A DNA stretch of 64,000 nucleotides, taken from positions 248,001 through 312,000 of the forward strand of contig JAOTXU010000001.1 of NCBI GenBank assembly GCA_029862165.1, given 5' to 3'. Below are positions 58,821 to 64,000 of this stretch, piece by piece. This DNA comes from Gammaproteobacteria bacterium (GTDB taxonomy: Bacteria > Pseudomonadota > Gammaproteobacteria > Steroidobacterales > JABDKV01). The notes below the pieces were generated by a model. The model worked only from the letters and a program-made list of their open reading frames with translations, was not told where the DNA came from and ran no database searches. Each line of letters begins with the position of its first letter. Position 1 is the first letter of the stretch. Both the position numbers and the translations under genes were made by a program.

Positions 58821-60067
58821 TGGGCAGATTTTACGAGTGGCTTGTTGGCCTCAGGTATGTACGACCCAAAACCCGTACTGGTTTTGTGTCTTTCATTTCC
58901 GCCATTTCAATGCTGGGGATCACTATCGGCGTGGCAGTGTTAATTATCGTTTTGTCGGTCATGAACGGTTTCGAACAGGAGCTGCGGGAGCGAATCCTGG
59001 CGCTGGCCTCTCACGCCACGATTACAGGCTTTGACGATACGTTGCCGCACTGGCGCACCGTGCAGGAACATGCATTGGAAAACGACGGCGTAGTTGCCGT
59101 GGCGCCGTTTATCGAAGGGGAGGGCATGTTGATCAACGGCGAGCACCTCAGTGGTGTATTGGTACGTGGTATGGATCCCGAGGCAGAGCGCGACGTGTCG
59201 GCACTGGGCCGGCTGATGACGGCCGGCAGTCCGGATGATCTAGAACAAGGTGCCTATGGCATTGTGATCGGCGCGCCGCTGGCCAAGGCATTGAATCTAT
59301 CGCTCGGCGACCAGACAATTTTGCTTATTTCGAAAGCGAAAGTAACACCCGCCGGAATCCTGCCCCGGATGAAGCGTTTCACCGTCGTCGGCATCTTCGA
59401 GGCCGGCATGCATGAGTTTGACCGTGGTCTGGCCTTCGTCCATATCAAAGATGCCGCAAAGTTATATCGTTTGGGCGATTCGGTCAGTGGCGTTCGCTTG
59501 CGTCTCGGAGATATGTTCGACGCGCCCCGTATCGTTACGACTATAGCCCGCGAAGTAGGCGGCGGCGTTTATGTCAGTGACTGGACCCGCAAACACTCTA
59601 ATTTCTTTCGTTCTATACAACTGACCAAGACTGTCATGTTTGTCATTTTGCTGTTGGTCGTCGGTGTGGCTGCTTTCAATATCGTCTCGACCCTGGTCAT
59701 GGTCGTCAAAGACAAACAAGGCGATATTGCGATCCTGCGCACCCTGGGCGCGTCGCCAAGCAGTGTTATGGGTGTATTCATGATTCAGGGGACACTGATT
59801 GGCGCGATGGGTACACTGGGTGGGGTGTTGCTCGGTATCGTCGGCGCACTCAATGTTGAAGCCATAGTGCGCTGGCTGGAACGGATACTTCGTATGGAAC
59901 TGGTTTCCCCGGAAGTTTATTTTTTGAGCGATCTGCCCGCACGCGTGCTGCCGGGCGACGTCACCAAGATCGCGTTGACGGCTTTTTTGCTCGCCCTGTT
60001 GTCCACTATATTCCCGGCCTGGCGGGCAGCGCGTACACGCCCGGCGGAGGCGCTGCGGCATGAATGA
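58817..60067 (+). CDS. lolE: Lipoprotein-releasing ABC transporter permease LolE
   Basis: Second permease of the complex, 416 residues, clearly paralogous to the preceding gene over its whole length (VGLRYVRPKTRTGFVSFISAISMLG, SVMNGFEQELRERIL, and the C-terminal FtsX domain). The ATG overlaps the lolC TGA. Two distinct permeases imply the heterodimeric LolCDE form rather than a single LolF-like permease. Confidence 0.87.
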   Translation: MMGRFYEWLVGLRYVRPKTRTGFVSFISAISMLGITIGVAVLIIVLSVMNGFEQELRERILALASHATITGFDDTLPHWRTVQEHALENDGVVAVAPFIEGEGMLINGEHLSGVLVRGMDPEAERDVSALGRLMTAGSPDDLEQGAYGIVIGAPLAKALNLSLGDQTILLISKAKVTPAGILPRMKRFTVVGIFEAGMHEFDRGLAFVHIKDAAKLYRLGDSVSGVRLRLGDMFDAPRIVTTIAREVGGGVYVSDWTRKHSNFFRSIQLTKTVMFVILLLVVGVAAFNIVSTLVMVVKDKQGDIAILRTLGASPSSVMGVFMIQGTLIGAMGTLGGVLLGIVGALNVEAIVRWLERILRMELVSPEVYFLSDLPARVLPGDVTKIALTAFLLALLSTIFPAWRAARTRPAEALRHE

Positions 60068-60773
60068 TGCGAACAAGGACGCGGTCGTGCTCAGTTGCGT
60101 CGATATAGCCCGCAGTTACCCACAAGCCAGTGGCGACTTATCGGTGTTACGCGATGTGCAGTTGGAAGTGTTGCGTGGCGAAAGACTCTCGATTATTGGG
60201 GCCTCCGGTAGTGGCAAAACTACGTTGTTGCAGATCATGGGTGGGCTCGACGAGCCGACTTCTGGACAGGTGTTGATAAACGGTCAGGATCTTAGTCATC
60301 TCGCCGACGCGGAACGCGGGCTGATGCGCAACGAGCTCATTGGTTTCGTTTATCAGTTCCATCACCTGCTGCCTGAGTTCACGGCATTGGAAAATGTTGC
60401 CATGCCACTGCTAATCCGCCGTTCCGATGTTGCCAAGTCGATGGAGGAGGCTGGCGAATTGCTGGGGCGTGTCGGTCTGGGCGAGAGACTGGGCCACAAG
60501 CCAGCCCAGTTGTCCGGTGGCGAACGTCAAAGGGCTGCGGTTGCCCGCGCACTGATCACCCGACCGGCCCTGGTCTTGGCCGACGAGCCAACCGGCAACC
60601 TGGACGGGCGTACCGGGGCACGCGTTTTCGAAACCATGCTCGATCTCAATCGGGAGCTGGGAACCAGCCTGGTAGTCGTGACACACGACATGCGTATCGC
60701 CAGAAAAATGGATCGCGTACTGAATCTGGAAGACGGCGTACTCAGACCCGCTGTCGTTACACATCCCGACTAG
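60060..60773 (+). CDS. lolD: Lipoprotein-releasing ABC transporter ATPase LolD
   Basis: ATPase that powers lipoprotein extraction. The 237 residues have Walker A GASGSGKTTLL, the LolD-type GFVYQFHHLLPEFTALENV segment, the ABC signature LSGGERQRAAVARAL, Walker B LVLADEPTGNLD and the switch histidine in VVVTHD. It overlaps lolE by 8 bases. The order here is C-E-D, whereas E. coli has C-D-E. Confidence 0.95.
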   Translation: MNDANKDAVVLSCVDIARSYPQASGDLSVLRDVQLEVLRGERLSIIGASGSGKTTLLQIMGGLDEPTSGQVLINGQDLSHLADAERGLMRNELIGFVYQFHHLLPEFTALENVAMPLLIRRSDVAKSMEEAGELLGRVGLGERLGHKPAQLSGGERQRAAVARALITRPALVLADEPTGNLDGRTGARVFETMLDLNRELGTSLVVVTHDMRIARKMDRVLNLEDGVLRPAVVTHPD

Positions 60774-60837
60774 AATTCAGACGAAATAGACAACAATCGC
60801 ACTGGCCGGGGCTCCAGGCCACGCGCATAGTAATGTC

Positions 60838-63153
60838 GTGAATCCGCCGTTAGTGGCCGTGTCGTTGTTGTCGGGCACCTCGTTACTGTTTCTGCTGCCG
60901 CGTCTGCCACCGGTGCCGCTCCTGCTAGCGATATTGCTGGTCTTGGCGTTGTTGTACGTGAAGTGGCGATTCGTCTGGGTGGGCTGTGTGGTGGCCGCTC
61001 TCGCCGGTTTCGCCTGGGCTGCGTTTATCGCGCATCTGCTGCTAAGTGATCAGGTACCACTCAAGGCGGGGCGCATTGATTCCCGTATTGATGCCACTGT
61101 AATTGGCATCGTTCGCCAGAAAGGATCGACCTTGATCCTCCAGGCTGAAACGCGACTCGTTGTCGACCAACAACCCGTTCGCGTTGATCTGCGCTGGTAT
61201 GAGTTTCCAGCAAACCGGCAGCCCCCGATTCCGGGAGAAACCTGGCGGTTGAATGTCAGGCTGCGCGCGCCGCGTGGGTCAGCCAATCCCGGTGGGCGCT
61301 ACTGGGAGGATCATGCCTTTCGTCACGGCGTCGCTGCCTCCGGATATGTCCGCAGTGGTAAGAATGAGTATTTGTCGACCAGCGTTGGGCGCGCTGCGAT
61401 TACACGACTGCGTAATCGTTTGTCACGCGAGATCGGTGGCGCCCTGGCACAACGGCTAACCGGACCATTAGTCGTCGCGCTGGCGGTCGGTGATCGACAG
61501 CATCTGTCAGACGAGCATTGGCAGGTGTTGCGCAAGACGGGTTTGAGTCATCTCGTGGCCATCAGCGGTTTGCATATTGGTATCGTCGCCGGGCTTGCTT
61601 ATGCACTCGGTGCGGCTTTGGGCGGATTGCGCGATCGCGGTGTCGTTGCAGCCTGCCTATGTTCAGCGGCGCTGGCGACTGGTTATGCCGCGCTCGCGGG
61701 ATTCACTATTCCGACGCGGCGTGCGCTGATCGTCGTGTTTATTTTGCTAGCCGCGCGCCTTTCCAAACGTCAACTCAGACCAGGCCATGCATTGTCTCTC
61801 GCGTTAATACTTGTCGTCTTGCAAGACCCGATGACCCCGCTCGACGCCGGGTTCTGGCTATCGTTTGCAGCGGTGGCGGTCATTTTGTATGTCAGCGTGG
61901 GGCAACTTAGCCGCGGTGGGCTACACGATCTCTGGCGCCTGCAATTGGCCATTCTATTTGGACTAAGCCCGCTGATGATAATTTTGTTTGGCCAGCTATC
62001 GTTGGCTGCCCCGGCGGTAAACATATTGGTGTTACCGCTATTTAGTTTCCTGTTCGTGCCGGCCGTGCTCATCGGTGTAGTTACCTGGTTGTTTCACGGT
62101 GCAACCGGCCTGTGGATTTTTCATACAGTTGCGGCGCTCATGGACACAGTGTGGCCGTGGCTGGTGCGAATCTCGGAAGTCGACGTGTTGACACGTCAAT
62201 TCTCGACGCCGGGGCTTGCAGCAATTTTACTGGCGGTTTTCGGCGCGTTTTGGTGTCTCGCGCCGCGCGGCTGGCCGGCACGCTGGTTGGGATTGATTTG
62301 TCTGGTCCCGGCATTGTGGTACAGGCCACCAGCCCCGTCGCCGGGCAGCTTTGAATTGACCGTGTTGGATGTGGGGCAGGGTCTGGCGGTGGTCGTACGG
62401 ACCAACCGGCATCGTCTTGTTTTCGATACCGGTCCGAAATGGCGTAGTGGTAATGACGCGGCGGGCAGAATTGTAATTCCCTACCTGAACAGTACTGGTG
62501 CCGGTAGCATTGACAGACTGGTCATAAGTCATGGTGATACCGATCATGCCGGTGGATTGCGTACGTTGATGTTGCACTACACGGAGGTGCCCGTTCTGGC
62601 CGGCGACATTGATGGCGTGAATCCATGCCTGCGCGGTCAACGCTGGTTTTGGGACGGTGTCGGTTTTGAAATACTGCACCCGCCTGCGGGCGAGCGATGG
62701 ACAGGAAACAGCGCAAGCTGCGTCCTGCGCATCACAAATGGCCGACACTGCGCGTTGCTGACCGGGGATATCGAGGCTGACGCGGAACAGGTACTGGTGC
62801 GCACTCATCCATCGGGGCTTGAGTGCGATCTGGTGCTCGCACCTCACCACGGCAGCGAAACTTCGTCGACTCAGCGATTCGTCACAGCAGTGCGGCCACG
62901 TTATGTGTTCGTATCGGCCAGTCACACGAATCCATGGGGTTTTCCGCGACCCGCTGTAGTGAGTCGTTGGCACCGCTCCGGTGCCCATGTCCTTAACACA
63001 GCGACCAGCGGCGCGATTTCCGCGCACATAGCGGCTGGTGGCGGAATATCGATTACGACGCAACGGTGTCAGCGGCAGCGATTTTGGCGCCAAGGTGGGT
63101 TGTGCGATGAATTGTCGGAATCCGGGACGGCTTTCGGTACGCGCGGCAGGTGA
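60838..63153 (+). CDS. comEC: DNA uptake channel protein ComEC/Rec2
   Basis: Inner membrane channel that takes up single-stranded DNA in natural transformation. The 771 residues have an N-terminal DUF4131/OB region (about 20-165) and a multi-helix competence domain (about 205-490, HLVAISGLHIGIVAGLAYALG). They end with a C-terminal metallo-beta-lactamase domain with HGDTDHAGGL and APHHGSETSS. The start is a GTG at 60838. Placement between lolD and exbB is shared with Xanthomonas-like genomes. Presence of this gene alone does not prove competence. Confidence 0.93.
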   Translation: MNPPLVAVSLLSGTSLLFLLPRLPPVPLLLAILLVLALLYVKWRFVWVGCVVAALAGFAWAAFIAHLLLSDQVPLKAGRIDSRIDATVIGIVRQKGSTLILQAETRLVVDQQPVRVDLRWYEFPANRQPPIPGETWRLNVRLRAPRGSANPGGRYWEDHAFRHGVAASGYVRSGKNEYLSTSVGRAAITRLRNRLSREIGGALAQRLTGPLVVALAVGDRQHLSDEHWQVLRKTGLSHLVAISGLHIGIVAGLAYALGAALGGLRDRGVVAACLCSAALATGYAALAGFTIPTRRALIVVFILLAARLSKRQLRPGHALSLALILVVLQDPMTPLDAGFWLSFAAVAVILYVSVGQLSRGGLHDLWRLQLAILFGLSPLMIILFGQLSLAAPAVNILVLPLFSFLFVPAVLIGVVTWLFHGATGLWIFHTVAALMDTVWPWLVRISEVDVLTRQFSTPGLAAILLAVFGAFWCLAPRGWPARWLGLICLVPALWYRPPAPSPGSFELTVLDVGQGLAVVVRTNRHRLVFDTGPKWRSGNDAAGRIVIPYLNSTGAGSIDRLVISHGDTDHAGGLRTLMLHYTEVPVLAGDIDGVNPCLRGQRWFWDGVGFEILHPPAGERWTGNSASCVLRITNGRHCALLTGDIEADAEQVLVRTHPSGLECDLVLAPHHGSETSSTQRFVTAVRPRYVFVSASHTNPWGFPRPAVVSRWHRSGAHVLNTATSGAISAHIAAGGGISITTQRCQRQRFWRQGGLCDELSESGTAFGTRGR

Positions 63154-63160
63154 AGTACTA

Positions 63161-63180
63161 TGGGCCCGCCTTTGGGCCCA
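63161..63180 (+). promoter_or_regulatory. Hairpin between comEC and exbB
   Basis: TGGGCCC-(GCCTTT)-GGGCCCA forms a perfect 7-base stem just after the comEC stop. It is followed by TTGTTGACA but no T-run. It could dampen read-through or protect the upstream mRNA end. Its position inside a hypothetical N-terminal extension of ExbB argues for the later exbB start. Confidence 0.5.
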
Positions 63181-63215
63181 TTGTTGACACCGGTCTGTCT
63201 GCCAGAAGGGGTTTT

Positions 63216-63845
63216 ATGTTTGAGATAGTCAGAGCGGGTGGCTGGCTGATGTTGCCTATCGTGCTGTGTTCCATCACAGCCGGGGCGATCATCATCGAGC
63301 GTCTATGGACCCTGCGTTATAAGCGCGTCGTGCCGGCCGATCTGGCCGCCAAAGTCTGGTATTGGGTTGAGCAGGAGCAACTGGACGAACGTCATATTCA
63401 CGCGTTGCGTGACAGTTCGCCACTGGGCCGGATTCTGTCTGCGGGGCTTAGCTCCAGGGATTCTGATCGCGATGTGATGAAGGAGAAGATCGAGGATACG
63501 GGGCGCCATGTTGTGCACGAACTCGAACGATTCCTGAACCCGCTCGGGACGATCGCTGCAATCTCGCCGCTGTTGGGTTTGTTGGGCACAGTCATCGGCA
63601 TGGTCAAGGTCTTTAGCGCGATTCAGACGCATGGCGTTGGCAATCCTACGGTACTGGCCGGTGGAATCTCCGAAGCATTGATCACCACCGCCGCGGGTCT
63701 GTCAGTGGCGATTCCTTCCTTGATGGCTTACCGCTATCTGCGTGGACGTGTGGATTCGCTGGTTGTACAAATGGAACAGGAGGCGATCAAGCTGGTTGAG
63801 ACCATACACGGCGGCGAGCGACGCGCACAGGATCGAAACAGTTGA
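63216..63845 (+). CDS. exbB: ExbB/TolQ-family proton channel protein
   Basis: Inner membrane proton channel that energises outer membrane transport with ExbD and TonB. The ATG at 63216, preceded by AGAAGGGG, gives 209 residues; a GTG at 63150 overlapping comEC would add 22 unusual residues and run through a hairpin. There are three membrane helices, with the family region LNPLGTIAAISPLLGLLGTVIGMVKVF and GISEALITTAAGLSVAIPSLMAY. The position after comEC and before exbD favours ExbB over TolQ. Confidence 0.92.
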   Translation: MFEIVRAGGWLMLPIVLCSITAGAIIIERLWTLRYKRVVPADLAAKVWYWVEQEQLDERHIHALRDSSPLGRILSAGLSSRDSDRDVMKEKIEDTGRHVVHELERFLNPLGTIAAISPLLGLLGTVIGMVKVFSAIQTHGVGNPTVLAGGISEALITTAAGLSVAIPSLMAYRYLRGRVDSLVVQMEQEAIKLVETIHGGERRAQDRNS

Positions 63846-64000
63846 ATCTACGCGCGCGCTTACCTGAAGAACCTGAAATCAATCTGACGTCGCTGATTGA
63901 TGTGGTTTTGTTGTTGCTGGTGTTTTTTATGGTGTCCACCAGTTTCACACGCGAGTCCGAACTAAAAATCGAGCTGCCACAAACCGCCGAGGCAGCGGCG
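63842..64000 (+). CDS. exbD: ExbD/TolR-family protein, N-terminal part
   Basis: Partner of ExbB; only the first 53 codons are in the window. The TTG start (63842) overlaps the exbB TGA. The visible part has the membrane helix with the essential aspartate in LTSLIDVVLLLLVFFMV, followed by TSFTRESELKIELPQTAEA. It continues beyond the right edge. Confidence 0.92.
   Translation, partial: MNLRARLPEEPEINLTSLIDVVLLLLVFFMVSTSFTRESELKIELPQTAEAAA

Noticed and set aside
63184-63217. TTGACA at 63184 as a promoter for exbB
   Set aside because: No -10 element lies 16-18 bases downstream; the nearest AT-rich hexamer is about 22 bases away and overlaps the start codon.

Overview
This window is a gene-dense, vertically inherited-looking chromosomal segment of a gammaproteobacterium. 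The evidence is synteny and protein signatures: glnD-map / rpsB-tsf-pyrH-frr-uppS-cdsA-rseP-bamA-skp-lpxD-fabZ-lpxA-lpxB-rnhB-dnaE-accA-tilS, pyrG-kdsA-eno-ftsB-truD, surE-pcm-yqaA-nlpD-rpoS, prfB-lysS, sdhCDAB, rpoE-rseABC, lepA-lepB-rnc-era-recO-acpS, a GacS/BarA-type kinase beside rlmD, nagZ, mfd, lolCED and comEC-exbBD. SdhC and SdhD are of the alphaproteobacterial/mitochondrial type, and ygfZ lies divergent to sdh while lol-comEC-exbB cluster together. By inference this points to a deep-branching group related to Xanthomonadales or Chromatiales rather than to enterics; I cannot name a species. I see no insertion sequence, prophage, CRISPR array, tRNA or rRNA.

Layout. 1-1052 (minus): start of glnD and map, divergent from the translation/envelope superoperon. 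1281-20357 (plus): ribosome and elongation factor genes, UMP kinase, ribosome recycling, undecaprenyl and CDP-DAG synthesis, outer membrane assembly (RseP, BamA, Skp), lipid A and fatty acid synthesis, RNase HII, DNA polymerase III alpha, AccA and TilS, mostly with overlapping start and stop codons. 20546-25689: pyrG, kdsA, eno, ftsB, truD. 25695-26210 (minus): an Smr-domain gene. 26282-29901: surE, pcm, yqaA, nlpD, rpoS. 29910-30907 (minus): a Mth938-like protein and an OmpA-like lipoprotein-sized envelope protein. 31001-33589: prfB, with an intact programmed frameshift, and lysS. 33708-38815: ygfZ divergent from a complete succinate dehydrogenase operon that carries two assembly factors, SDHAF4 and SdhE, followed by ygfX/cptA. 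38957-47581: the sigma-E operon, then lepA to acpS. 47583-52924: hybrid kinase, rlmD, a cytoplasmic YkuD protein, nagZ and a small membrane protein. 52974-57316 (minus): csiV, mfd and a BamE-like protein. 57579-64000: lolC, lolE, lolD, comEC, exbB and the start of exbD.

The most interesting feature is what is missing. At three otherwise conserved positions the expected gene is cleanly absent: dxr between cdsA and rseP, ispD-ispF between ftsB and truD, and pdxJ between recO and acpS. All belong to pathways that use 1-deoxyxylulose 5-phosphate (DXP). Together they suggest a lineage that no longer makes isoprenoids through the MEP pathway, nor pyridoxal phosphate from DXP. It still has uppS, so it needs isopentenyl diphosphate from another source, probably a mevalonate pathway elsewhere in the genome. 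Other notable points are a histone-like basic tail on ribosomal protein S2, a 53-residue SDHAF4 gene in front of sdhC, a sigma-E consensus promoter in front of rpoE, and a probable cytoplasmic murein-recycling L,D-carboxypeptidase next to nagZ.
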